64,000 nt of DNA from Planctomycetota bacterium (GTDB taxonomy: Bacteria; Planctomycetota; Phycisphaerae; UBA1845): assembly GCA_016208685.1 (NCBI GenBank), contig JACQXM010000042.1, forward strand, positions 1 to 64,000, read 5' to 3'. The position numbers and the translations under genes are program-made. The notes under the pieces are model-generated. The model made no database searches and was not told where the DNA came from. It saw nothing but the letters and a program-made list of their open reading frames with translations. Below are positions 9,022-16,394 of this stretch, piece after piece (position 1 is the first letter of the stretch; the number at the start of each line of letters is the position of its first letter).

Positions 9022-9413
9022 CGACCGCTCATGACGGCGTGTCTCCCCGGCGGGCTGTTGCGGCCGGTTTTCCCGGTGAAGAACGATCCGTTCGAGGAGG
9101 GGAGGGTTGTGGCCGCGGTGTGCCTCTTCGATCTGACGACCGGCCGGTAGCGGAGGGAAGCAAGTCGCAGCTCTCTCGTGCCCGACGCGTGCCACACCGG
9201 GTTCGGCGAGATGGAACCGGAAGGACACGATCGGGCCAAACGCCACGCGACGAACCTCGACAGGACAGCCGCTCCGGTAGTAAGATATCCGCTGATTTGC
9301 GAGGGCGCCGGTGTGCGCGACGCGGCGTCACCCGCGTCCGGCCGCGGCGGGCGCGCCGCGTCCGCCGTTTGTCGACTGCGGGGTGCTCGAACGCCTCGTT
9401 TTGAGGATCCACT

Positions 9414-9617
9414 ATGCCGCCCGTTCACGCCGAGTATGTGGTCGACGAAACCGGCACTCGCGTCGGCGTCATCCTGTCGATCGACGGATACCGCGCGCTG
9501 CTGGACGCGATGGAGGAGCTGGAGTCCATCCGCGCCTACGACGCCGCCAAGAGCGCAGGAGACGAGGCCATTCCCTTCGAACAGGCCGTTCGCGAAATTG
9601 AGCAGGATCGGCCGTGA
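9414..9617 (+). CDS. Antitoxin, Phd/YefM-type
   Basis: 67 residues, with GAGGATCC before the ATG. The sequence HAEYVVDETGTRVGVILSIDGYRALLDAMEELESIRAYDAAK followed by an acidic tail IPFEQAVREIEQDRP matches the usual pattern of small antitoxins paired with RelE/ParE toxins. The stop overlaps the GTG of the next frame (9614), as expected for a toxin gene, but that toxin is broken after about 16 codons. The antitoxin is therefore probably an orphan. A possible promoter (TCGACA, 18 bp, TAAGAT at 9281-9286) lies upstream. Confidence 0.7.
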   Translation: MPPVHAEYVVDETGTRVGVILSIDGYRALLDAMEELESIRAYDAAKSAGDEAIPFEQAVREIEQDRP

Positions 9618-9661
9618 CGTACCGGGTTGCGATCTTACGCCAGGCTCAGAAGGAACTGGGC
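9614..9661 (+). pseudogene. 5' remnant of a RelE/ParE-type toxin gene
   Basis: The frame opens with GTG overlapping the antitoxin stop and encodes MTYRVAILRQAQKELG, the typical first strand and helix of RelE/ParE toxins. From about 9662 the sequence changes character and the frame runs by chance into the downstream nuclease gene. No ribosome-fold remainder is seen nearby. This looks like a toxin truncated by insertion or deletion at the junction. Confidence 0.6.
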
Positions 9662-9727
9662 GGCCCGGTGATAGGTCGGGGCACTCAGTTGACTGCCCAC
9701 GCAGCCACGGTACTTTGGAACGGCGAC

Positions 9728-10720
9728 ATGCCACCGGCGGACAGCAAGTACTGGCAGGAAATAGACTCCGTTCTCGAGTCGCAGTCACGGTACGTTCGTT
9801 CGGATGCCGACTTCAAAAGCACATGCGAACAAGAACAGGCCGCGTTCGCGCAGAACCTACCTCGGTTACGACAGGTCATTGAGGACTGGCAGCGCGCTCT
9901 TGAGGAACGAGGCTTCTCCATCACGCCGAAGTGTGAGCCGGATGGCGCGTTCTTTGAGTTTCGCAAGCGTGGATACTACGGACGCGGTGGGGTCGCCAGC
10001 TGGCATCACCCGTTGGGTGGGTTGATAGCCGGGCAGTTAGATCCGAGGGGGAGTGGAAGCGCCGTCGTCTACTCGAATGAACCGTCGCTGAACGTGTTTC
10101 TTGGCACACGCTTCGACCCGGAGCAACTGCACGCGATGCTCCGCGATGAGTTGAAGCGGTTTGTCGACCCTGGGAATCTGATAGTCTCGCCTCGGCAATA
10201 TGCCGAGCTCACTGGCTCGCGGCTGAGGGCGGATAAGCTTGCGGATCTCAAGCGTGAGTTTGAACGTCTTGACCGGCTCGATGATCGGCAGCGTGCGGGG
10301 CGAGAGTTCGAGTCGCTCGTCGGCGAATTACTGGCGCTTGAGGCGCTCGCGCCCAGCGGTTCATTTCGTGTGCCGGGCGAGCAGATGGATAACTCATTCG
10401 TGCTGGACGGCGTAACGTACCTGGTAGAAGCCAAGTGGGAAATTGAACCGCTTCCCCAAGCCGAACTACTCGTCTTCAAGGGCAAGATTGAGGGTAAGTC
10501 GCCGTTCACCCGCGGCGTATTCATCGCCGTGAACGGAATCTCAGAGGCAGCGGCAGAAGCCATGCGCAGCGGGAAAACGACGCCGTTCTTCGTGCTGGAG
10601 CGCGCACATCTGGAAGCCGTTCTTGCAAATCAGGTCGGTCTTATCGAGCAACTCAGGGATGCTCGCCGCAGTTTGGATCAGACGGGGTCGATCATCGCGC
10701 CGCTTCCGGCGACGGCTTGA
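9728..10720 (+). CDS. PD-(D/E)xK restriction-endonuclease-like protein
   Basis: 330 residues from ATG 9728. The C-terminal half has a nuclease core: FESLVGELLALEAL helix, then D227 (VLDGVTYLVEAKW), E234 and K236 forming the D...ExK site, and a later QAELLVFKGKIEG segment. This resembles Mrr_cat-like restriction endonucleases. The N-terminal 150 residues are helical with no recognised domain and may be target recognition or regulation. The open frame is continuous with the truncated toxin start at 9614, so a 368-residue chimera could also be made. Third-position GC is lower than in neighbours, which hints at transfer. No methylase is adjacent, so a type IV-like or stand-alone defence nuclease is possible. 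Confidence 0.75.
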   Translation: MPPADSKYWQEIDSVLESQSRYVRSDADFKSTCEQEQAAFAQNLPRLRQVIEDWQRALEERGFSITPKCEPDGAFFEFRKRGYYGRGGVASWHHPLGGLIAGQLDPRGSGSAVVYSNEPSLNVFLGTRFDPEQLHAMLRDELKRFVDPGNLIVSPRQYAELTGSRLRADKLADLKREFERLDRLDDRQRAGREFESLVGELLALEALAPSGSFRVPGEQMDNSFVLDGVTYLVEAKWEIEPLPQAELLVFKGKIEGKSPFTRGVFIAVNGISEAAAEAMRSGKTTPFFVLERAHLEAVLANQVGLIEQLRDARRSLDQTGSIIAPLPATA

Positions 10721-10846
10721 GAATGGCAGCGACAGCCTCGGATGCACCCGCGCGGCCGGACGCGGTCCGGATCCTGGAGTCAACCTCGTGAAAGCTCGTT
10801 GCTGGACAAGAATCACCTCGCCCCGGCCCGCAATCCCCGCGCCCAC

Positions 10847-10893
10847 TTGACAAGTCGGCCCTGATACGTATCATTCTGTGTGACGAGTACGTA
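10847..10893 (+). promoter_or_regulatory. Promoter and palindromic operator of the VapBC-like pair
   Basis: TTGACA (10847-10852), 16 bp, TATCAT (10869-10874). The perfect 12-bp palindrome TGATACGTATCA (10862-10873) covers the -10 box, and a second TACGTA (10888-10893) follows two helical turns later. This is the expected layout for autorepression by an antitoxin-toxin complex. GGAGAT precedes the ATG at 10907. Confidence 0.65.
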
Positions 10894-10906
10894 GGAGATC
10901 AGCCCC

Positions 10907-11161
10907 ATGCGTAAGCTCACCCTGAGCGCTGAGGAAGACGTGATCCGCGGCGCCAAGCGCCTTGCCCGCGCCAATCGCACCAGCGTGTCGGCGATGTTCA
11001 ATCGGCTGATCCGCTTCATGTGCCGGCGGCGCGAGGGCGAACCCGAGACCCCCGGGCCGCTGACGCTCAAGGCCAGCGGCGTTGCAGCCCTGCCCAAAGG
11101 CCGGGAGGAGCGAGCGGTCCTGGAAGACGCGCTTCTCGAACGGCACAAACTCGATCGATGA
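10907..11161 (+). CDS. VapB-like antitoxin (ribbon-helix-helix)
   Basis: 84 residues. The N-terminal MRKLTLSAEEDVIRGAKRLARANRTSVSAMFNRLIR has the strand-helix-helix pattern of RHH antitoxins of the DUF6364/VapB kind; the C-terminal tail rich in charged residues would wrap the toxin. It overlaps the PIN toxin by ATGA at 11158. The palindrome in its promoter fits autorepression. Specific subfamily not certain. Confidence 0.75.
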   Translation: MRKLTLSAEEDVIRGAKRLARANRTSVSAMFNRLIRFMCRRREGEPETPGPLTLKASGVAALPKGREERAVLEDALLERHKLDR

Positions 11162-11574
11162 ACGTGTTCTTCGATACCAACGTGGTCCTCGACGTGCTGG
11201 TCAAGCGGGAACCGTTCTACGCGGATTCCGCGGCGCTGTGGACCCTGGCCGAGCGCGGCTCGATCCGCGGACAGGTTTCGGCCGTCAGCTTCACCAACGT
11301 CTACTATATCGTGCGACGCCTGCGTAACGCCCGAGTGGCGCGAAAGACCCTGGCGCTGCTGCGCGATGTGTTTACGCCCGTGGCCTGTGACGCCCAGGTT
11401 CTGGATCAGGCTCTCGACTCGGACTTTGCCGACTTCGAGGATGCGGTGCAGTTTTTCAGTGCCGTACGCGGCGGAGCCGCCTGCATCGTGACCCGCAACC
11501 CGCGCCATTTCCCGGGCAAACCGCTGCCGGCGATCACCCCCGCGGAGTTCCGTGCCGGGCTGGCACTGGAGTGA
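11158..11574 (+). CDS. VapC-like PIN-domain toxin
   Basis: 138 residues from the ATG that overlaps the antitoxin stop. PIN-domain features: FFDTNVVLDVL (first acidic residue), a glutamate-poor centre, and DFADFEDAVQFFSA followed by IVTRNPRHF, the acidic cluster and C-terminal strand common to PIN nucleases. Known VapC proteins are Mg-dependent RNases held inactive by VapB. Length is usual. The open frame extends upstream through the antitoxin gene in another frame, which is not credible. Confidence 0.85.
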   Translation: MNVFFDTNVVLDVLVKREPFYADSAALWTLAERGSIRGQVSAVSFTNVYYIVRRLRNARVARKTLALLRDVFTPVACDAQVLDQALDSDFADFEDAVQFFSAVRGGAACIVTRNPRHFPGKPLPAITPAEFRAGLALE

Positions 11575-11607
11575 CCACAACGCGTCGCGACTAGCCCAGG
11601 CGCGGCG

Positions 11608-13596
11608 CTACCCCTTCTTCTCAATCTTCGCCCATGCGTCCTTGAGCGTCACCGTGCGGTTGAAGACCAGCCGCTCGGGCGAGGAGTCGGGATCGACGCA
11701 GAAGTACCCCAGGCGTTCGAACTGATAGCGGGACCCCACGGCCGCCCCGCGCAGCGACGGCTCCACAAAGCACGTGGACACCACTTCCAGCGAATGCGGG
11801 TTGAGGTTGGACTTGTAGTCCCGAGGCTCGGAGGCACGAAGGCACGAAGGCACGGAGGATGAGGCCTGAGTCCCACGGCTCACCGCACCGTCCGCGGGCT
11901 GCGACGAACCGCTGCCGCCCTCCACCGGTTGAAACCGGTGGCTCGGACCGCTGCCGCCCGCGCCGGGCGCCGTTGCACGTTCGTACCCAGCCTCGCCTCC
12001 GTCGCTCGGGCGCGGACCCTGGCGTTGACACGCAGCGTCAACGGTCGCGTCGTGGCTCACACCGCCCGCTCCCTCACGGTCGCGGCTCTGATCAGCGCCA
12101 CCCGCCCCGGGCGACGCCACTTCGCTGGGATCCGGCTTGCTGAACAAGTGATCGTACAACCGCGCCTCGGCGGACAGAGCGTGCTCCGCCGACACCCAAT
12201 GCAGCGTTGCCTTCACCTTCCGCCCGTCCGGCGCGTCGCCGCCGCGCGTGGCCGGGTCGTAGGTGCAGCGCAATTCCACCACTTCGCCGGCCGCGCTTTT
12301 GACCACGCTGGTGCAGGTGATGAAGTATCCATAGCGCAGGCGCACCTCGCGCCCCGGCGACAGGCGGTAATACTTGGGCGGCGGCTCCTCGCGGAAGTCG
12401 TCCTGCTCGAGGTAGAGCACGCGGGAAAACGGCACCTTGCGCGTGCCGGCGGCCGGCTCCTCGGGATTGTTCACGGCGTCCAGCCACTCAACTTGCCCCT
12501 CGGGGTAGTTCTCGATCACCACCTTGAGCGGACGCAGGACGGCCATGGCTCGCGGGGCGTGCTGATTAAGGTCCTCGCGGATGCAGTGCTCCAGCAGGGC
12601 GATGTCGACGGTGCTGTTGAACTTGGCGACCCCGATGCGCTCGCAAAAGTTGCGAATCGCCTCCGGCGTGTACCCGCGGCGCCGCAGGCCGCTGAGGGTG
12701 GGCATACGCGGATCATCCCAGCCCGACACGTACCCGCCTTCCACCAGCTCCAGCAGCTTGCGCTTGCTCATCACGGTGTAGGTCAGGTCCAGCCGCGCGA
12801 ACTCGATCTGCCGCGGGCGGTAGATGTCCAGTTGCTCCAGGAACCAGTCGTAGAGCGGGCGATGGTCTTCGAACTCCAGAGTGCAGATGGAGTGGGTGAT
12901 GCGTTCGATGGAGTCCGACTGCCCGTGAGTGAAGTCGTACATGGGGTAGATGCACCAGGCGTCGCCGGTGCGGTGATGCGTGGCGTGCAGGATGCGGTAG
13001 AGCACCGGGTCGCGCATGTTCATGTTGGCGTGCGCCATGTCGACCTTGGCGCGCAGCGTGCGCGAGCCGTCGGGAAACTCCCCGCGGCGCATGCGGTCGA
13101 ACAGGTCCAGATTCTCCTGCACCGAACGGTTGCGGTAGGGGCTCTCACGGCCGGGGCGGGTCAGCGTGCCGCGGTATTCGCGCGTCTGCTCCGCCGTAAG
13201 GTCGCAGACGTACGCCTTGAGGGCCTTGATGAGCTGCACCGCCCACGCGTGGAGCTGCTCGAAGTAGTCGGACGCGAAAAACAGCCGGTCGCCCCAGTCG
13301 AACCCCAGCCAGCGCACGTCCTGCATGATGGATTGGACGTACTCTTCCTCCTCCTTGGTGGGGTTGGTGTCGTCGAACCGCAGGTTGCATTGTCCGCCGT
13401 ACTGCGCCGCCAGCCCGAAGTTCAGGCAGATGGACTTGGCGTGCCCGATGTGCAGGTAGCCGTTGGGCTCCGGAGGGAAGCGCGTGTGCACCCGCCCCTC
13501 GTACCGGCCGGCGCGCAGGTCCTCGTCGATGAGTTCCTCGATGAAGTTCCGCGAGCGTGCGGCGCCCGGTTTCGTGTTGTCGTTGCCGTTGTTCAT
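11608..13596 (-). CDS. glnS: Glutaminyl-tRNA synthetase with repeat-derived insertion
   Basis: 662 residues from ATG 13596. Class I motif HIGH at 49-52 ([15 protein letters not shown]) and the KMSKS equivalent VMSKRK are both present. Catalyses charging of tRNA-Gln. Most GlnRS are about 550 residues; the excess is a run of about 100 residues placed between FSKPDP and [15 protein letters not shown] in the C-terminal anticodon-binding beta-barrel. That run is low-complexity and made of short palindromic and 8-bp tandem repeats (see the repeat entry). The reading frame is intact through it. A promoter-like TTGTTG, 17 bp, GATATC ends 10 bases before the start, suggesting a very short leader. Confidence 0.95.
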   Translation of the reverse strand: MNNGNDNTKPGAARSRNFIEELIDEDLRAGRYEGRVHTRFPPEPNGYLHIGHAKSICLNFGLAAQYGGQCNLRFDDTNPTKEEEEYVQSIMQDVRWLGFDWGDRLFFASDYFEQLHAWAVQLIKALKAYVCDLTAEQTREYRGTLTRPGRESPYRNRSVQENLDLFDRMRRGEFPDGSRTLRAKVDMAHANMNMRDPVLYRILHATHHRTGDAWCIYPMYDFTHGQSDSIERITHSICTLEFEDHRPLYDWFLEQLDIYRPRQIEFARLDLTYTVMSKRKLLELVEGGYVSGWDDPRMPTLSGLRRRGYTPEAIRNFCERIGVAKFNSTVDIALLEHCIREDLNQHAPRAMAVLRPLKVVIENYPEGQVEWLDAVNNPEEPAAGTRKVPFSRVLYLEQDDFREEPPPKYYRLSPGREVRLRYGYFITCTSVVKSAAGEVVELRCTYDPATRGGDAPDGRKVKATLHWVSAEHALSAEARLYDHLFSKPDPSEVASPGAGGADQSRDREGAGGVSHDATVDAACQRQGPRPSDGGEAGYERATAPGAGGSGPSHRFQPVEGGSGSSQPADGAVSRGTQASSSVPSCLRASEPRDYKSNLNPHSLEVVSTCFVEPSLRGAAVGSRYQFERLGYFCVDPDSSPERLVFNRTVTLKDAWAKIEKKG
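11826..12130. repeat. In-frame repeat-element insertion inside glnS
   Basis: About 300 bp (a multiple of three overall) inside glnS. It contains three 8-bp units GGCACGAA/GGCACGAA/GGCACGGA (11833-11856), a 9-bp palindrome CCACCGGTT-GA-AACCGGTGG (11922-11941), and GC-rich stretches that read as SRDREGAGG and similar in the gene frame. The composition differs from synthetase sequence on either side. It appears to be one or more REP-like elements that inserted without breaking the frame. Confidence 0.7.
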
Positions 13597-13761
13597 CGCG
13601 CACGAGGATATCAGAACCCGCCGGCGGGGCAACAAAAGCGGGCGGTGAGGCGGGCACGCGCGAAGGCCACTTCCGCCAGGATGCCGCGACGCACCAGCGC
13701 GCTCGCCCGGCAGGTGCGGCGTCCGCACCCGAGTGTAGTGTCTCGTTGATCGTCAACCGTT

Positions 13762-13790
13762 TCGAGCCGCGGGTTTGAAGCCCGCGCGGC
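13762..13790. repeat. GC-rich palindrome upstream of glnS
   Basis: GCCGCGGG and CCCGCG-GGC face each other across TTTGAAG with a one-base bulge. It lies in the 261-bp gap between glnS (start 13596) and the zinc-ribbon gene (stop 13858). Probably another dispersed palindromic repeat; it has no T-run. Confidence 0.45.
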
Positions 13791-13857
13791 CCCACGAAGG
13801 CCGAACGTCCGCCACGAGAGCGATCCACCTACGATTACGTAATTGCGATACACTACC

Positions 13858-14241
13858 TTACGTGGCTACGGGGTCGGAACCGTGTCGCGCGGGGGGTAGC
13901 AGCTCCTCCGGTCGGAATGGCGTGCCGCACTCCGGACATCGGCCGGCCGGCGCGCCGGTGAGATCGTACGCACACTCGGGGCAGTAAGGGTGGTTACTGG
14001 GGATGGCAAGATTGACGATCCACTCGCCGCCGAAAAACAGGTAGACGCCGCATGCAAAGGTAGCCACGGCTGCCGCGGCCGTGGGTAGCATTGCCCTGGT
14101 CATGGAGACCCCCAGCGGGAGCGGATCCATCCAGTCATAGAAGGCGACCATGGCCGGTACAACGGCAGCCCCGACACCCTCGATGGAAAGCAGCACCCCT
14201 GCGGCCTTTATGAAAAGGCGGAATAGAGTCTTGTACTTCAT
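13858..14241 (-). CDS. Membrane protein with C-terminal zinc ribbon
   Basis: 127 residues. Two predicted helices (about 8-34 and 46-72) are followed by a cytoplasmic-looking tail with paired cysteines CPECAYDLTG...RCPECGTPF (about 88-110), a classic zinc ribbon. This tail is a pattern I associate with many short planctomycete membrane proteins. No catalytic motif. Function unknown. Good RBS is not obvious; the start ATG at 14241 is the first in frame. Confidence 0.75.
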   Translation of the reverse strand: MKYKTLFRLFIKAAGVLLSIEGVGAAVVPAMVAFYDWMDPLPLGVSMTRAMLPTAAAAVATFACGVYLFFGGEWIVNLAIPSNHPYCPECAYDLTGAPAGRCPECGTPFRPEELLPPARHGSDPVAT

Positions 14242-14361
14242 GGCGAATCTCCGTTTGTACGACGCGGCGCCGCCGGCTCACCGCCGACGGTCTCCGAGGT
14301 GGGTTGCGGCAATCAGTTAACTCGCTTGCTCTCGCCGCCGGCATGCGACTTCCGCGCCGGG

Positions 14362-14733
14362 TCATGCGTCTGTACCTGCGCGGCCGGAACTCTCGGACTG
14401 GGAAATCGCCGCACGCAGTGCTTCTGAAAGCGACGGCATCTCGGTCTGCACCACCGTCCATACGATATCGAAATCAACTTCATCGTAAGCGTGAATCAAG
14501 CGGTTGCGCATGCCTTTGATGCTGGACCAGGGTACGGCGGGCAGGCGTTCGCGAGTTGCAGGGCTCACCCTCGCAGCCGCTTCACCGACAATCTCCAACA
14601 GCCGTACCAAGGCCAGGTTGAGCGTCCGATCGGCTTCGAGGTCGTCCCGCGATCTGCCGGCGAGCAGGCCCATCGCCTCTTGCGCGTGGTCGAGCATGTG
14701 CCGGAGGCTGACCGTGTCGTCACGCCGCGACAT
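14362..14733 (-). CDS. HepT-like toxin (DUF86)
   Basis: 123 residues, all-helical. The HEPN RNase motif R-x4-H-x-Y is present as RNRLIHAY at about 84-91, within SSIKGMRNRLIHAYDEVDFDIVW, the standard HepT signature. Known HepT toxins are tRNA/mRNA nucleases neutralised by AMPylation of the motif tyrosine by MntA. The gene overlaps its partner mntA-like gene by 14 bp, the usual order antitoxin then toxin. Confidence 0.88.
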   Translation of the reverse strand: MSRRDDTVSLRHMLDHAQEAMGLLAGRSRDDLEADRTLNLALVRLLEIVGEAAARVSPATRERLPAVPWSSIKGMRNRLIHAYDEVDFDIVWTVVQTEMPSLSEALRAAISQSESSGRAGTDA

Positions 14734-15025
14734 AAAGGTCCTGTGCCTCCTGAAGCACCTGCGCGCGGAAGTAGCGGCTCAGGAACGCCCGCGTGTTCAG
14801 ATCAACCGTACGGCCCAGGAGCTGGGATAGCTCCTCCTCCATCGCGAAGAAGGCCAGCCCCGGTGTTTGTCCGGGTTCGAACTCCACAAGGACGTCCACG
14901 TCGCTGTCAGGGGTGAAGTCATCGCGGAGCACGGAACCGAAGAGCGCCAGACGGCGCACGTGGTGCCGGCGGCAGAATTCAGCGATGGCTTCCTGTGGAA
15001 TCATGATGGCCAAACCACGGACCAT
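14720..15025 (-). CDS. MntA-like minimal nucleotidyltransferase antitoxin
   Basis: 101 residues from ATG 15025 (93 from an alternative at 15004). The nucleotidyltransferase signature GSVLRDDFTPDSDVDVLVEF gives the two metal-binding aspartates; E or D for the third lies later (TVDLNTR). Known MntA enzymes add AMP to the HepT motif tyrosine. The -10-like TAGAAT (plus coordinates 15035-15040) lies 9 bases before the 15025 start, favouring the longer form with an almost leaderless mRNA. Confidence 0.87.
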   Translation of the reverse strand: MVRGLAIMIPQEAIAEFCRRHHVRRLALFGSVLRDDFTPDSDVDVLVEFEPGQTPGLAFFAMEEELSQLLGRTVDLNTRAFLSRYFRAQVLQEAQDLYVAA

Positions 15026-15187
15026 GCAGCCTCGATTCTAACGCGCCGCGCGCGATTCGGCGCCACAAAGCACCGCACGGCCCGCTCTGGCGTAATTGGG
15101 GCCCCGCGTGGCCGTCGATGGGCGAAGCGGCGATCGCCTCGCACCCGGCGCCCACCCGAAAGCGCAGACCCGCGTAACGCGCCTCCG

Positions 15188-16282
15188 TCACAGGTTCTTC
15201 AGCCGCTGTTCCTTATCGTACGTCTGCAAGGCCTCCACCAGCTCGTCCAGGTCGCCCTGCACGATGCGGTCCAGGCAGTACAGATCAAGATTGATGCGGT
15301 GGTCGGTGACGCGGTTCTGGGGGAAGTTGTAGGTGCGGACGCGCTGCGAGCGGTCGCCGCTGCCGATCATGGTTCGCCGCGCGTGGTCGCGCTGGCTGGC
15401 GGCGGACTGCCGCTGCGCATCGTAGAGCCGCGTGAGCAGTACGCGGCGGGCCTTGGCGCGGTTCTTGTGCTGGCTCTTTTCGTCGCGCATGGAAACCGCG
15501 ATGCCCGTGGCCTTGTGCACCAGGCGGATGGCCGACGACACCTTGTTGACGTTCTGACCGCCGGGGCCGCCGGCGCGGGAGACGAACTCTTCCACGTCGT
15601 TTTCCCAGTTGATTTCGATGTTGATCTCCTCGGGCTCGGGCAGGACGGCCACCGTCGCCGCCGAGGTGTGGATGCGGCCTTGCGCCTCGGTCTCCGGCAC
15701 GCGCTGCACGCGATGCCCTCCCCCCTCGTAGCCCAGCCAGCGGAACACGTCGTCACCCTTGATGCTCAGCACCACTTCCTTCAGGCCACCGATGTCCGAG
15801 CCGGATAGCTCCAGGACCTCGACGGAAAAGCCCTTCCTATCGCAGAAGCGCTTGTACATCTCGTAGAGGTCGCGGGCGAAGAGGGCCGCCTCATCGCCGC
15901 CGACCCCGGCGCGAATCTCCAGAATCACCGAAGTGATGGCGGCATCGTCGTCGCTGACGATGGCGCCCTTGAGGGACTCCAGCAGTTCGTCGTGCCGGGC
16001 CTGCAAGGTCTCCAGCTCCGCGGCCGCCAGCTCGCGCATCTCCGCGTCCTGCGCTCTGTCATCGACGAGATGCTGCGCCTCCGCCAGCGCCTGCTGCACC
16101 TTGCGGAACTCCTTGAAGGGATCCACCAGACGGCGCAGGCGGCGCATCTCCTTGGTGATGGCGATCGTCTTCTGGGGGTTGGACGCTACCTCGGGTTCGG
16201 CAAGCTGGTCGTTAAGCTGCGCGAACCGATCCGCAAGCTCCTCCAGCCTGGTAAACAGCCGTTCTTCGACTTGTGTTGCCAT
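15188..16282 (-). CDS. prfA: Peptide chain release factor 1
   Basis: 364 residues, normal length. The ribosomal peptidyl-transferase motif GGQ is in AGGPGGQNVNKVSSAIRL (about 234-250). N-terminal helical domain carries the stop-codon-reading region; the central domain with RVPETEAQGRIHTSAATVAV is typical of RF1. It terminates translation at UAA and UAG. No prmC (N5-glutamine methyltransferase) follows in this window. The next upstream minus-strand gene is unrelated in function, so prfA is probably transcribed alone. Confidence 0.95.
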   Translation of the reverse strand: MATQVEERLFTRLEELADRFAQLNDQLAEPEVASNPQKTIAITKEMRRLRRLVDPFKEFRKVQQALAEAQHLVDDRAQDAEMRELAAAELETLQARHDELLESLKGAIVSDDDAAITSVILEIRAGVGGDEAALFARDLYEMYKRFCDRKGFSVEVLELSGSDIGGLKEVVLSIKGDDVFRWLGYEGGGHRVQRVPETEAQGRIHTSAATVAVLPEPEEINIEINWENDVEEFVSRAGGPGGQNVNKVSSAIRLVHKATGIAVSMRDEKSQHKNRAKARRVLLTRLYDAQRQSAASQRDHARRTMIGSGDRSQRVRTYNFPQNRVTDHRINLDLYCLDRIVQGDLDELVEALQTYDKEQRLKNL

Positions 16283-16394
16283 AACCCGCTGCTGACCCTG
16301 AGCCGCCGACGAACCGGTTCCTTCCCGGCGCGTCGCGCCCGGACACGATATAACAGAAGTTCGCGGAATTGTGAACGCGGCGCCGGCGATGGTC

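Noticed and set aside
8928-9788. 286-residue minus-strand frame across the antitoxin region
   Set aside because: Pro/Arg/Ser-rich, overlaps a clear antitoxin on the other strand and shows no domain.
11929-13749. 606-residue plus-strand frame over glnS
   Set aside because: Antisense shadow in a GC-rich gene; Arg/Val/His-rich with no motifs.
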